64,000 nucleotides of DNA from Panopea generosa (taxonomy: Eukaryota; Mollusca; Bivalvia; Adapedonta; Hiatellidae). Positions within the stretch are counted from its first letter, which is position 1. Each line of letters begins with the position of its first letter. The notes beneath the pieces were generated by a model. The model was not told the DNA's origin and made no database searches. It worked only from the letters and a program-made list of their open reading frames with translations. The stretch is taken from the NCBI GenBank assembly GCA_029582155.1, contig CM055902.1, positions 12,249,041 to 12,313,040 of the forward strand. Direction: 5' to 3'. Shown in pieces: positions 36,246 to 49,745 of this stretch. Made by a program: the position numbers and the translations under genes.

Positions 36246-38640
36246 AACGATTTTTTTTAATTATTGGAGAGAATTGTATATTAAACGGGTTTAAAATGTA
36301 TCACATAATATGTGCTGGTTTATGAAAAGTCACTATTTGAGTTCGAATGAGTAAAAAATAAAATTGGTTGTTTTCGTGAACTGGTAGTAAAAAATAAACA
36401 TAAGTATATTTCGAAAGACAATTAAACACCACGACACTTAAATATGGATTAATTAATTGATAAATGCAACATAAGAATGAATGACATCGTTTAATGAAGA
36501 GACGACGGGGAAAGGAGCGATGTTGGGGTTACCCGTATGTTAACTCTACAGTGGCTGTTTTGTCGCCGACCTTTTCGAGACGATGACCTGTGTTGTAACT
36601 TCTTCTGTATGATTTGCTATTTTTATAATTATTCAATACAGCTTATTCATAGCTGAACCCAGAACGTGATATCTCTCGAATCGGATCTATTTACTTTATC
36701 ACCTGTCTTTTTGATTTAGCATGGTACTGACATTGTACGCTGGCGTATTTGCGTCAAAAATATATTTCCTCAAATATAGAAAGCTTCAGTTTATATATGT
36801 GTTACATATGTTACGTCATATCTCTCACAAAACAGGAATTGTATTTATCCTTGTCGTACTATTCAACCAAAAGACAGAGAGGCAGTCATGTTTTTGGTGT
36901 CGTGGTTAAATTTATGTCATAAATATATATACATATATATACATAGCTATGCAATTGTTGTAGTTGTCCATGTATAAACTGACGTTCTTACATTTCTTTC
37001 TCAAGATAAATGCTAAACCCATACAATGCCAATTCGGTGTTTTTACACAGAATCTCTATTACTTAATGAGAAAATAAAATTGGTCAAATTGTGTAATTAG
37101 AATTACTTTCAGCTCTTTCTGACTACTGTAACTTAATTTAAAATGAAAAACACTACCGTGAGTTAATTGAAAATAGTGTCATTTATTTAGTGACTTTTAT
37201 TCGACCAGTTATTGGTCCTTGGAAAATTCTCTTTCGAGCTAGTAAAGCAATTATTGCATCGAGCTTTGCTGCTTATATATGAGTTAACTTAATGAATAAC
37301 ATCTGGTGTTCATAAATTAATCATCATCATGCAGGAAGAGAATGAAAGGAAATAACGGTTTAACGCCTTATAAACGTTTTATAATGTTACCGTGACATCC
37401 AGAATCTTTGATTGAAGAAAAAAAAGCTGCAGGTACCGTACAACTTCCATTTTGTAACAAAAAGTTTTTTTGGCTCACTACCTTAGCGGCACTAGTTAAT
37501 GACGTTGGCTCGTAAAATAAAAATTATGAGTTTTTTTTATCAATTTAGTTAAAAACCATATGTATTATTATCTAAGATGATTGCTTATGAAAAAATGTAT
37601 GTTGCCGTGCTCCGTTTTTAATATGATACCTACATCAAAATCTAATGTTTTGTTCTTTTTGATAAAATTGATGTCATTAAGATGTCATTCCATTACACAT
37701 ATAAAACTGAGCTTAAAAATGAGCACCATAATTAAAAATGGATAAAACTAATTCATCCTTGAAAAAGGACACTGAAAACTAAGTTTAACATAAAATTCAC
37801 GAAAATGTAAGCTCTTCCAGAATTTACAAAGACTGCCGTGTAATTTTAACTTATCGTGAATAGTGAAATGTTTTTGTGTTATCTGAAATATGTTTATATT
37901 TGGTAACATCAGAAAATTATAAATGTTATGTTTTAGTTTAGAAATAGTCTTAAAACCGTATTTACAATCATTCATTTGTAAAACCTTTTGAAAAGACAAA
38001 ATAAGAATTTCTATTTAAAAAAAAAACATATTGATATTACTAAAAGTTATCTATAACCCCTACTTTCCCTAGGTCTAGATCGACTGGTATGATTTTAATG
38101 TAAAATCATATCAATCGTGAGATAAGCTATAAGTGTACATTCAAGTTACATTGATTGGAAATTAAACAAACCTTTTTTTTAAATTAGATTTGTTCTTTAT
38201 CAAAATATATGGGAACTATTGTAAAAAGACCACTATCAAATTCTCGATGTATTTGATTTTACCTACAAAGAAAATAATTATATTTCCATGAAAATTAAAA
38301 CAAATAATATGAATAACTCGTATTACTTATAATATAAAAATAAACTCCCCTGTTGCAGTTTTTTCCACTGATTGGTTCTTGTTTCTTGTTTCTTCAAGCA
38401 TGTCATCATTTTCATCATTTATGTATTGTTAGTAAATATGCCTTTATAGCGGAAATGAACTTTGACATATCCCGTTACACATACAATTCCTTATTTATGT
38501 TGTTTGGGAAACCGATCCTGGTCAATTGAATTAATACAAGAATTGACCAGACTTGATTATTGAACCGTTTAAATTTGGTTAAATCATGTCGTTGTATGGA
38601 TTCATTCAAACATGCTCACCGTATTATTCATAACTGTACA

Positions 38641-38712
38641 AGTACACGTGTTATTGTGGGTTGTTGTAACTGTATAATTACACGTGTTATTGTGGGTTGT
38701 TGTAACTGTATA
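38641..38712 (+). repeat. Tandem duplication, period 35-36 bp, two copies
   Basis: ACACGTGTTATTGTGGGTTG and TTGTAACTGTATAA occur twice in direct succession, starting near 38643 and 38680. The single-copy counterpart in unit A is at about 26318-26350. Confidence 0.8.
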
Positions 38713-38990
38713 ACCGACTGTCTTGCCGACCGTCGTTGGTTTGAGGTTCCGACCTGCTACAGTTCATTCTGTGATGATTTAACGACATCTTTGTTTTACG
38801 GCAATGGATCTCTCAACTATGAGTATGTTGTGAAACGGTCAGGGAATTGAAGAAATTATAATTGTCGTTCATTGGTTTGAGATGCGGTTGGATCATTTTT
38901 GTCCCTCGGGATAACTGTTGCGGAAATTTCCATTGACGCCGCAAACCCATAAAAGATAGTTTTTCTTATGAACAACCCAAACTGTACAAT

Positions 38991-39355
38991 TATCAGTGTA
39001 GTATCAATAACGATAGTATGATTGTTGTAACAATAACACTAGTATCAGTGTAGTATTAATAACGATAGTATGATTGTTGTAACAATAACACTAGTATCAG
39101 TGTTGTATCAATAACGATAGTATGATTGTTGTAACAATAACACTAGTATCAGTGTTGTATCAATAACGATAGTATGATTGCTGTAACAATAACACTAGTA
39201 TCAGTGTAGTATCAATAACGATAGCATGATTGTTGTAACAATAACACTAGTATCAGTGTAGTATCAATAACGATAGCATGATTGTTGTAACAATAACACT
39301 AGTATCAGTGTAGTATCAATAACGATAATATGATTGTTGTAACAATAATGTTAAT
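38991..39355 (+). repeat. Minisatellite, 52-bp period, 7 copies, highly uniform
   Basis: TATCAGTGTAGTATCAATAA, CGATAGTATGATTGTTGTAA, CAATAACACTAG repeat with exact 52-bp spacing (38991, 39043, ...). Copies differ at only a few sites, so expansion or homogenisation is recent compared with the surrounding duplication. Confidence 0.95.
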
Positions 39356-40901
39356 ATAAGTTTTGTAACACTATAATTGATATATATGTTGTAACAAAAC
39401 CACAGTAGATATACCAATATTGCGATTTATGAATTCGACCGAGACGGTACTCGCTCTCAGATTTTCGACCAAGTAATGCGGTTTTCGTCCGAGAGGTACT
39501 GTCTTCAACAGTCGAATTTTATAAGGGTACAGTGACTTTGAAGGTGTTATTTTTCATGAAATATATATGAAAAAACACGATATTTAATTTAATATACATA
39601 GATATAATGTGAATGCATTGTATAGGTACTGATTTTAGGTTATCTGTCCGTTTTTATTGTATTTTTTACACCGAACACTAGTAGCATTACAAAACCGTTT
39701 TCATCAAGTAAATGTTATTGATTTTTAAAAATAATCAGAAATTAAATGTTTAATACCATGTTTTTATTGCATTTTGCATAAAACAATTGAATGACAGTGG
39801 AATAGTTTCAATTTATTCGAATAAAAATTTTTCCATGATACGATTTTCGATGTTGTTGAAAAATGGACTGTACGGTTTTCGTCATTGATTGATACCAATA
39901 CTCATCCAGGATTTGTGTATATAATCTGTTGATAAATAAAATGTATTAACGTATTATTAAAGAATCTTAAATGATCGATTTAAAAATGTTTCCACTTATA
40001 ATACATTCTGAAATACTTAATCTGCTATCCCGCTTTCTTGCATGTAGCTTGTCTCAGAATGCATAGATTTATAATGATATAAATAGTGCATGAAAAGTAA
40101 TTTGCATCTCATTTTCGTAGACAGTGTTGCATTTTCTCCTATCAGTTGATTTATACTTCTATCTATATGTAAACATATATAAACAGTAAACATCATAACC
40201 TTGTGATGTTGCCCCCGAAATGAATAAGCGTGTTGCAGTTGAGTGTAGCAGCCTCCGACATTAATAATTCAATATCTAAACTTTTGCACAAATATACTAA
40301 TTCGAGCTCATAAAGAAGAAAGAGTATTTATTATCTAAATTATTTCATTTTTTTATTTATATAGAACTACATTGTATGTCGAATGTTTCTCATGAAATTT
40401 AGATACTCTTTTGGAGCTAGCTCATGTTTGATTTGATTATGTACTTGACTATTGTCGTTTTAATAGGAATAGTAAAAGATTTCAGTACATATCATGTATG
40501 TATTATCGAATGAGAACTAAGAACTGATAGATCTATCATCACGCGTGATAAAGCCTCGATGAAATTTCAGTTTTCACAAGTTTCACATATTTAACTGTAT
40601 AACTGGGGACATCGAAAACAATTATTTTTAGATATTTTTTTGCTGTTGAGCCCGCTTGCGCGACCACAAGAAAAGTGAGAATAAAACCCAGAGTGTTTAT
40701 GTGTGCATGTGGCAACAGCGGTAAATGGAGATCTTGACTAGCAAGACATAAGACAGTTTGTGTTGGTACAGTCGAGAAATAGGACGAGTGTTGTTGTTTT
40801 TTCGAGATATAATTACATATTTTTGCTCTGTTGGATGTTCAGTTTAATGTTAAAGTATGTTTACTGTAGTTTACAATATCAAAGCCTATGCCAAAACAAT
40901 A

Positions 40902-41408
40902 AATTTGGTGTCGACCATGACTTATATACTATGGAACTACATGCAACACATCTGGACAGGGTGGACAAATTTACATACATGAACTGAAAGCTTTATAAGA
41001 GTAGGATCCAGTTAAGGATTCCATATTGTATCTATGGTTTGCATTGTAGCTAGGTGCACTCGCCGTAGTCTGGTCTGTACATTTATGTCTTGGTTATTCA
41101 CAAATAATTATCTCCATATTTATACATCATGCATTGTGAATGAGCTTCTGAAAAGATCCCAAAAATAGTAAATTCCGTTGTGAATTTAATTATCTCCCTT
41201 TATGAAATTAAATATATATTAATTCACTGTATCTATATGATCCAACGGGTTTATAAATATGTCCTTTATATAGCATGTGAGTAGTCACGAATCCTTAACT
41301 GGATCCTACTGATATAAAGCTATCAGTTCATGTATGTAAATTTGTCCACCCTGTCCAGATGTGTTGCATGTAATTTTATAGTACATAAGTCATGATCGAG
41401 ATCAAATT
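40902..41408. mobile_element. Complete long-armed MITE, 507 bp with 120-bp inverted arms
   Basis: The left arm 40902-41021 (AATTTGGTGTCGACCATGAC ... GATCCAGTTAAGGATTC) pairs with the right arm 41289-41408, whose reverse complement begins AATTTGATCTCGATCATGAC and ends the same way. Arms are equal in length and mostly identical. The middle (41022-41288) has no coding capacity. Related pieces occur at 12034-12170, 17396-17514, 24211-24303 and 24434-24757. No target-site duplication could be assigned, so the superfamily is open. Confidence 0.85.
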
Positions 41409-43004
41409 CTTGATTTCTGACTCGTTCCAGTAAAACTGCATGTGTTTTCATTGATATTGTTTATATTACAGATAAAAAACTAGTCAAAACTCAATTAAGC
41501 TATTAAGTATGTTAGCAAAATGTTGGTTAAACAGAAGCCAAGACGGAAGCGCAGGTTAGCGAGTGGGAAACAAACATCACTTGCAGCTTAAGATAATTAT
41601 AGATGTTTAAACACGTATCTAATTTTTATCTTTAAAGTAAGATGATGAAGGCGTTTTATAACATATATCGCCTGAAATAACAAAAGAAAACTTTTAATAC
41701 ATGCATCAAAAATGTTTGTTTTTTGTTATATAAGTCATTTTCCTTAACAGCCATAGCGCCATAATGTTTCAATTCAATAAAACCTAATTATACAATTGTT
41801 TGAAACATACTGATGCTCATCAATTATTTTACAACAAAGGTTATTTCGTCCTCATGCAACACATGCTTTATGTCATTTTTATATCATCTAGATTGTTATG
41901 ACTTTTTATAAGATCAACTGGCCATAGGCCATCTGATCTCATTAGAAAGCAATTAGTCTATTGATGTTCGCTCGCATTGTTCGTTATTCCCCCACCCCAC
42001 CTGAACCTAACAACTCTCCTCATCAACCGGGGTTGCAGTGTTCAACAAGATGAACTATTGTCTATTTGATATCTTTAAAATGCTGACATTTTCTTTTATA
42101 ATACATACAATAGGTAATAGGAATACAGTAACATTTTGTTTCGATAACCATTTCATTGTTATCATGAAAGTATAAATTACAAGTTATCATAATTCTAATA
42201 TTCATCTTAAAGGGAATATACAAGGATTTTTCCCTTTTTTTTAAATTGGCTAAAAACATTTATTTCCAATAAAGCATCCCTATATACACTCACTGATCCC
42301 GCATTGCCAAAAGGATATATATTTAAACATGCCAAAATATTATATTGAAAAGGGATATCCTAACTTGTGCTACGAGCCTATGTTAGACTAAAATAGATTT
42401 CCCGCTTAAAATTGTAAAATATTTTGTGATGTATTAAATGAGTCACGCGATTGCATTTTGATTTCAATATGATCCGTTATACATTTCATCTTAGAAAGTG
42501 TCCGAATGACGATACATATAGGTAAATAAGTGCCGTTTACTTTTAGAAAGGGGGTTTCGTTTCAAGTTTTGCAATCCAATTTAAATATCGATTATGTCAC
42601 GGTTTGGTGAATTTGACATACCAAACCATTTTGATTTTATTTATGCATGATAATGAGATGCTCTATTTTTAAAATAATTCTAAATTTTTTAGACATTTAA
42701 TGCTCCTTTTTCCTGATATAATCCCTTTAACATTAACTTTAACAATTGTATTCAGGTATATACTAATAATCAGTATTTATAGTGTAAAACAAACATACTA
42801 TTATTATGAGTATATTCAAATGGAATTTGCCTTGCTTAAATGCGTATATTTTAGTTTGTGTTTTCAGTTATATTGTTCCATCAAAACCATATATAACAAA
42901 TTTGTCTTGCATCGTTTAATATACAATGACTGATACTGTTTCAATTAAGGAATCCCGCTACATATATTTCAGGTTATCACAAGCAAGGTTGCAGTTATTA
43001 AAAT

Positions 43005-43930
43005 AACGCTTTGTTGAAGAAAAATATACATTTCCTAATCATGGTGAACTCCCAACTCATCGATATAGGTTGTTCTCACTCGCAAACATAAAATTATTGA
43101 ATAGAATATCAAGGCTTTGTGTAAGTATTTATTTCTTTCCTAATGAGAGTTTGCTTTGATTTTATTACTATTGTGTTGGTAATTTTACTTCATTTGTAAG
43201 GTCATCGACAACATCCTCGTTAAACATTTGTGTTTTTATTGTATACATCAATATCTACTTGAGTGTAATTTTGTGTTAAACTATTCACATGTACGTACTG
43301 CAATAGAGTGGCAGATCTTTTTTTATCATATACATCAATATCTACTTGAGTGTGATTGTGTTTTAAACTATTCGCATATACGTACTGCAACAGAGTGGCA
43401 GATCTTTTTTTATTATAATACCTTGCTTGTTTATGTAACAGAAGCGAATAGGCGATCTATGGCTCACCCGTTGTTGTTGTTTTTGTCATGGTGTTTAGCG
43501 TCGCCGTCAGCAATTATTCAGTTATGCTGCGACCGTCGTCTACTTGAGACAGTATTCTAAGCAATGCCGCCCTGAAGTATCATGCCGCAGACATTTACTA
43601 TGTTACCCCACCCAGTCACATTATACTGATACCGGGCCAACCAGACCAAGCACTTTCCTTTAAATGATGAACGCCAAGCGGGGAGCTTCTAGTATCATTT
43701 TAAACTATTAAATAGAAGCGAACAGTGAGATTTAGTTCATCTGTAAATCAGGTTTTAAATAGATACCGTCAATTTAAAGGCGATACTATATGGGTATCAA
43801 TTTAGTGATTTCATATTGATTCAGTTATTGATTGTTATACATATATTGGCCCAAGGCTGTTGCCAAAGATCAAAAACTTAATTAATAAGAATGTTTCTGA
43901 ATACCGAGAAATTATTTAATTATTTTATAT
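43005..43930. other. Unit B-specific insertion of about 0.9 kb
   Basis: Unit A has no counterpart here (compare 28145-28160). The block contains a two-copy tandem repeat with an 89-bp period (43243-43415, CATCAATATCTACTTGAGTG ... GTGGCAGATCTTTTTTTAT) and the SINE fragment at 43485-43705. Confidence 0.55.
43485..43705 (-). mobile_element. SINE, family 1, head-less copy, minus strand
   Basis: TGTTTAGCGTCG, CGACCGTCGTCTACTTGAGA, AGTATCATGCCGCAGACATT, ACCGGGCCAACCAGACC and AGCTTCTAGTATCATTTT follow the order of the copy at 3575-3832. The tRNA-like head is missing. Confidence 0.65.
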
Positions 43931-44344
43931 GTGTACATTAATGAAAAGAGATGGCTGCATAAGTAGGTTTCGTATTTTTTTGTTTTTATATCTAACATTG
44001 GTTCTAGACGTGTAAAAAGCAATACTATATATATAGGTTTCAGTGCATTTTAACATTTAAAGTATGAATCGATACCTCCAGTAATGTCAACTTCAGCATT
44101 ACAATGCATCGTTTTATCACGAGTAATGTTAATGATCAGCTCATGGTTTCAATGAATTCAACGTAACCGAATTAGTCTAGTTCCGGTTCGTATTAGCCTT
44201 GTTGTTTTTCGTATTGGCCGAATTCAACTCGTCATAATCTATCTAAATGACAAGGCCAATACGATAAAGTAAATTATTACTGCTTGTTATCTGTTCTTTC
44301 ATATGTTTATACTGCTCTCATTATAAGCATGCCTCAGGTCTATT

Positions 44345-44520
44345 AACAAACAATGGAAAAGCAGGGAATTATATGCCTGTCCCACAATTCATAGCAATTG
44401 AACGCTTACTTAAATTATGACGTCATTCAAACTTCCTTGAAGCAACTGTCCAATCAGTGTGCTCGTACCAATTGCTATTGAACGTACCCGATCAGGAGAG
44501 CTGGGTTCGTTCTACAAACT
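44345..44520. repeat. Dispersed repeat, copy 1 of 2
   Basis: Shares with 49590-49745 the ordered blocks CACAATTCATAGCAATTGAA / CTCAATTCACAGCTATTGAA, GACGTCATTCAAA / ATACGTCATTCAAA, AGCAACTGTCCAATCA / AGCAACTGACCAATCA, CCGATCAGGAGAGCTG / TCGATCGGGAGAGAGCTG and GTTCTACA. Both copies are in unit B at non-equivalent places. Confidence 0.65.
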
Positions 44521-45649
44521 ATGTAAATATTGTTTGTTTTTCCGTGCAGGATTCACTTTTTGACCGTCACGTCTGCGGTTGGATTTCCGTTAAACTATAA
44601 TGCTCAAATTTTACCAAACGACATTCAAGATTTTAGCCGCCATATTATAACAAGAAAGCAACAGAATTAAGATAAAACGAAAACAATCCTTTGTTTCTCC
44701 AAGTCATTTTAAATATTACTGATATCATAGACAACAGTTTTTTACTATACATATTAAGTACAATGCAATGATCGCCCCAGAGTAACAGTATGTTATTTTT
44801 CCGATCGTCAAAAGCAAATGGAAATAGTTTAAAATCCATATAGGAATACATCGTTAACGGCCAGGTTGAAATATTAGAATACACACTTTATCAATGTGAA
44901 TAGCACTAAAAATGTATCGAAGTATCAACCATACACAATGTGCTATTAATTTCTAATTAAAATAACCAATCAAAGTTTAAGCAATGGAAACGACCTGGGA
45001 CATCACCATCAAATCAATGCAAATGTATTATGCCAACTTAATGGGATCGCTTTTGTTCCATGTGATGTAACATTTATGTTATCTATTAAAGCATACACAC
45101 AATCCTATAAATATTTGAATAAAAATTCTTGTTGGTAATGATGCTATAGAGGACAACCAAACTGCATTTTACAGTTGATATGCCAGATAATGGGAATGCA
45201 TGTTTTGATGTTTATTAGTTCGAAGTGTTATATATGGTGACTGAGAGCGCATTCATTCTCGAAGGAATATTTTCGATACTTTAATGTACAACACGTAAAG
45301 GTTCAGTAACTGTCAGTCAACTTTAATGCAAATAGACATTTCTATTAATTGTTACTGAAATTCAATAAAACTTTGTAAATTGAAAAACTAGATTTCGTTT
45401 TCAATTCTGTTTCTAAGTTTATGGAATAGTAAAGGCATTTTATAACGTATTTTATACATAATGCTTCCTGTAAATTATGTTTTCTTATTTTAAGAATGAT
45501 AGCTATTTTATAATTTGCACATAAGCCATCAATGCAATGGTCTAAGAAAAAAAATACAGCAGCAAGAAGATTGAACACCAACTGCAACGGTTGATAAGAT
45601 GGTTAGAATGTGTGAGCAATAATCACAATAAACACCTTAGCAATTCTAT

Positions 45650-46120
45650 AACAACAGCATGTATTACAATATCTTAGCTCATCAGAGTTTGTTAGCACAA
45701 TACCTTAACTTGTCATATTTTTGTTAGCACAATAGTTAGTCATCGTATATATTTGTTAGCAAATTTGCTTATTTCTCATATTTTTCTATACACAATAGAT
45801 TAGTCATCATACGTTTGTTAGCCAAATAGGTTAATCATTATATAATATAAGTTAGTCATCATATTTCGTTGGTTAAATAGGCTAGTCATTGAATTAATAG
45901 CTTAACTCATCATATTTATCTATGCTATACAGTTATTCATAATATTCTTATATGCAAAATAGCTCAGTCATCATAATTGTGTTACCAAAATAGCTAAGAT
46001 AATCATAGTCAGGTATCTTAAAAAGAGTATTTCTCATATTATTATATGTAAAATGGCTGATTCATCATATTTTCGCTAACAAAATAGCTAAGTCATCATA
46101 TGTTTGTTTTCAAAAATTCA
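45650..46120 (+). repeat. Degenerate minisatellite (TTAGTCATCATATTT type), unit B copy
   Basis: Counterpart of 30770-31200, with about 12-13 decayed units of CAAAATAGCTAAGTCATCAT type. Confidence 0.75.
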
Positions 46121-46879
46121 GTTGATGTATGCGATGCAATGCCATTTCTTACTAATCATTGTAAAATTCAATACGTATTACATTTCACTTTGGTATATTT
46201 GTTTTAAGCATCGTTTAATGTTTCAGATAATCCTTTAAATAAGTAATTCGAGTTATAACATACAATCAGTGCACATGTTTCGTTCTAAAGGTAAATCAGT
46301 TGTAGATAAGGCAAGACAATTATCTGCATTTGGGGTTACTCGACCGAACCTAAAGTCAAATCCCAACCTTAGCGTTTGTTTGGATCTTGAAAAAGAAAAC
46401 AATGTAAAAATGTTATGTTATCTAAAAAATGTAAAAAAATGCGACAATCTTAAATAACATGTTCTTAAATAAAATATGAAATAATGCTTTAACATGAAAA
46501 ACAAACGCACTAGTTGAAATATTTCGATATATACGCTATGTATATTAAACTCTTCAATAGGAGAAACAATTGAAATAATGCACGTTCTTACTAAACAGCT
46601 GCGTCCTTTTTTCCACGGTAACATGATTATTGCACATAAAAAGTATTATGTAATTGTGTTTGAAATGTGTTTCAAATGGTTCTGTGATGGGGCTGTGATA
46701 TCTTGCTGCAGATGAGTCAAGCAAAAAGCTAGCACAACATACATGTACTGCATTAAGGCATCACTATTGTTAGAAAAGCTACGTGTTTAGGATTCTGCAT
46801 GTATTTATGAGCACTTGGTGACGTATTTTTTTAAAAAAAGGTCTTAAGGTGTCAATACACTGTCTTTAAAAAAAACTAG

Positions 46880-47430
46880 CTGATCAACCTATCAGTTATT
46901 GTGCATATTCATGTGCGGATATCATCCTGCCATGACAATATGCCCTAAAAAAGATTATATGTTTATAACCATGGAAACCCTAGAATTTATAAAGAATAAA
47001 GAACAAATTCAACTGTGTAATGAGACCAGGAAACTAAGATGGTCAACCTTCAGTTATTGTGCATTTTATTTTGAGTACTGTGCACACGATATACCTTGTT
47101 TTACAAAGAACGAAATTAAACTGTGTAATGAGAGCTGAAAACCAAGCAGATTAACCTGCCAGATAGTGTGCATTTTTATGTGCGGATACATTCCTGATAT
47201 TGAAAAACATTATATGTTGAACATTTTATTACCGTGGACTACTTAGACTTTTTTTTATAAAGAACAAAGTAAAAACTTCAACTGTGTGGTGAGAGCTGTG
47301 TGATGAGAGCTGGAAACCAAGCTGGTCAACCTTATTATTACAGTTAATGTTCATTGTTATGTGCGGATATCGTGGAAATCCTATACCTTATTGTAAACAA
47401 TACAAAGAACAAAACACAACTGTGTTGTGA
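46880..47430 (+). repeat. Four-fold tandem repeat, about 125-140 bp units, unit B
   Basis: Each unit has TGTGCATATTCATGTGCGGA-like, ATTCCTG-like and AAAGAACAAATTCAACTGTG / TAATGAGA blocks (near 46995, 47105, 47260 and 47405). Unit A has a single copy (34250-34495). The open frame at 46899-47138 is a by-product. Confidence 0.7.
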
Positions 47431-49589
47431 AACCTGATAGTCAGATATATTAATAAACCTAATTGTTCATTAGGTTTAAGTGTTTTATACGGTGACTAAA
47501 GCGTATTCTCTTAAGAATCATTTTGATAACACGTTAAAGAGTTCCGACTGCTGGCAACATAGATCCAAATTGCAGCCTCGCTCATTGTTACAGAAACTCT
47601 ATATGGTTGTTTGAATACAAAACTAGATTTAACAGTGTATTTCTGAATCGACGTATATTCAATAATTTTAATGTTTAATACTTTTTGTGTGTACAAAATG
47701 TTTTCTGTTCATTGCAATGTTTCTTTTCTATATAAACACTATAATCATTGTTTCATCTCTGCGAATTCTCGTTATATTCAGGCGGGACAAAATTTCATGA
47801 CGAATCATCACTGAGTCATCACTGAAACTGTGTCAGTTACAAAGGTCAATGCGAGCGTGAAACAAACAAGGTAAAACATACGCCATGAACATAACGTAGA
47901 AAGTCAATTTGAGTTGGTATAGTGATTGTTGTATTTTTGGACTTTCATTACGAAGGATAAACAGCATTTATCATTAGTTGGTATCGGACTTTACACACAT
48001 TTAAAGCATCTGTGGGTAATGATTTTTTTATTTGTATTCAGGATGTAATCAATTTTAAAACATTTGGTGTACACATGTTTTTGCAATTTAAAACGCTTGT
48101 TTTTTATACATTGATTTTAGATTGTAGGCCGTCTTTAAATTGGTATAAAAGAATATACTGACATTCAGTTGTATTTCAGCATATAGCTTAATTGTAATAT
48201 CATGTTTGCTTCCGTTTTAAATTAATTGTTTCTTTTAGATATAGAAAATGTTGTATATGTCATATTTATTGGTTAAAAAGGTACATTTATTAGAAAATAT
48301 TTTTTTCCATTTAATATTATGTCAATGTTTATCTGATTTTGTATCAGAATATTTCTCGAGACAATTTCTTATTATTTGACCGCACACATTTGAAACCAGA
48401 ACGCATGTTTTAAATAGTTTGTAAAGGATAGCATGCAAAAATAGTGGACGAATCTGAAGTAAGAGCAGTTCAAATGTTTGAGAATAGGATGTTAAGTGAA
48501 AACATGGCATGGGTTTCTCGATGAAAAAATAATTATATCTCCGTAGGTAACCGAAATATGAAGTCTTTCTGTTCCGTTCGCGATCGATCATGATGTGATT
48601 CATTGATTCAATTATAATTATTAATGCAACTTAATCAAACTCGATATAAAACCAAAATCCATTTGAAAATTAAAGACTGAGCAGCAAAACTCAGTTTGCA
48701 TTACGCAATCCGATTTCATTTCTCACTAACGACCATTAATTCATTATTTATTACTTTTTCAGCGATGACATTGCTTTAAGCACCATTCACTTTTTTCATT
48801 AATACGGTGAGATTTAAATTGGCAAATCTAGCCATAGCATTCCGTCAGTGCACAAAGATCAATCGAAACAGAAAATATAGTTGGTTAAATGTTTAAGACA
48901 CCACATAAATTTACATATTTGTAAATACAAATATGTTTTGTAATGACATGTCACTCCTATTGTTGTTATTTATATTACATACGTTTTAGCTTTCTTTCAA
49001 GCTGATCGATATAGAATATATAGTTATACGATGAGGCATTAATAAATTTGAAATGTACTAAAGTCTAAACGGATTTGAAATACAGTAAAATTGTGCAGGT
49101 TGAAAGGATTCGAAATGCGATTTGAAATGTAGAAGAGAATTGCATATGATACGTGCTTGAAATGTATCACAGAATATGTGCAGGTTTACAGATTTAATGA
49201 AAAGTCAAAATATAATTTGTGTTCGAATAAGGGAAAAATTATGTCGATTAATTTTGTGAACTGTTTATTATAAAATATGTTTTTCTATATTTCTGAAGAC
49301 AATGCAACACTACGATACTGAACTATAAGGAATTGACCTATACGACAATTAAATCAGTGCACCTCGTCTTATTACATAACGACGTGGTTAAAAGGAAGAT
49401 TAGAATAACCCGTAAAACAAGTGTTAACTCTACGTTACCGTAGTGATTTTGCAGCTGACCATTTCAAGGCGGTGGCTATTATTTTTACCTCTTCTGTACG
49501 ATTTGCGTTTTCTATAATTAATCAATACAATTCATTAATAGTTTATCCCACTATCTAAAACTCCCGAATCAGGTATACCTACCTTCAAT

Positions 49590-49745
49590 CAAAAAAGCAG
49601 AGCATTTTATATCCGCCCTCAATTCACAGCTATTGAACGCCTACTAAACTGATACGTCATTCAAAAAAGCAACTGACCAATCAACATGCGCCAACTCATT
49701 GCTATGTAACGGACTCGATCGGGAGAGAGCTGTGTCCGTTCTACA
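49590..49745. repeat. Dispersed repeat, copy 2 of 2, within a B-specific insertion
   Basis: See 44345-44520 for shared blocks. It lies in about 400 bp (49560-49950) that interrupts the alignment with unit A at about 36670-36720. Confidence 0.6.

Larger units (their letters stand above)
25760..37860 (+). repeat. Segmental tandem duplication, unit A (about 12.1 kb)
   Basis: This block aligns in the same order with 38080-51060. Anchor pairs include 26020/38355, 27450/41745, 28320/44115, 29400/44590, 29705/44915, 30030/45236, 31370/46260, 34060/46690, 34540/47490, 35330/48315, 36000/49040 and 37200/50395. Some segments look about 85-90% alike by eye (for example around 35330-35430 and 29700-29860); others are far more diverged. 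Unit A has insertions lacking in B: a LINE end (28588-29310), the Tc1-like pseudogene region (about 31490-33700) and a SINE (36126-36245). Exact ends are uncertain by some tens of bases. No gene is apparent inside. Confidence 0.85.

Noticed and set aside
38991-39355. CRISPR-like array
   Set aside because: The repeats are head-to-tail 52-bp units without unique spacers, in an evidently eukaryotic context.
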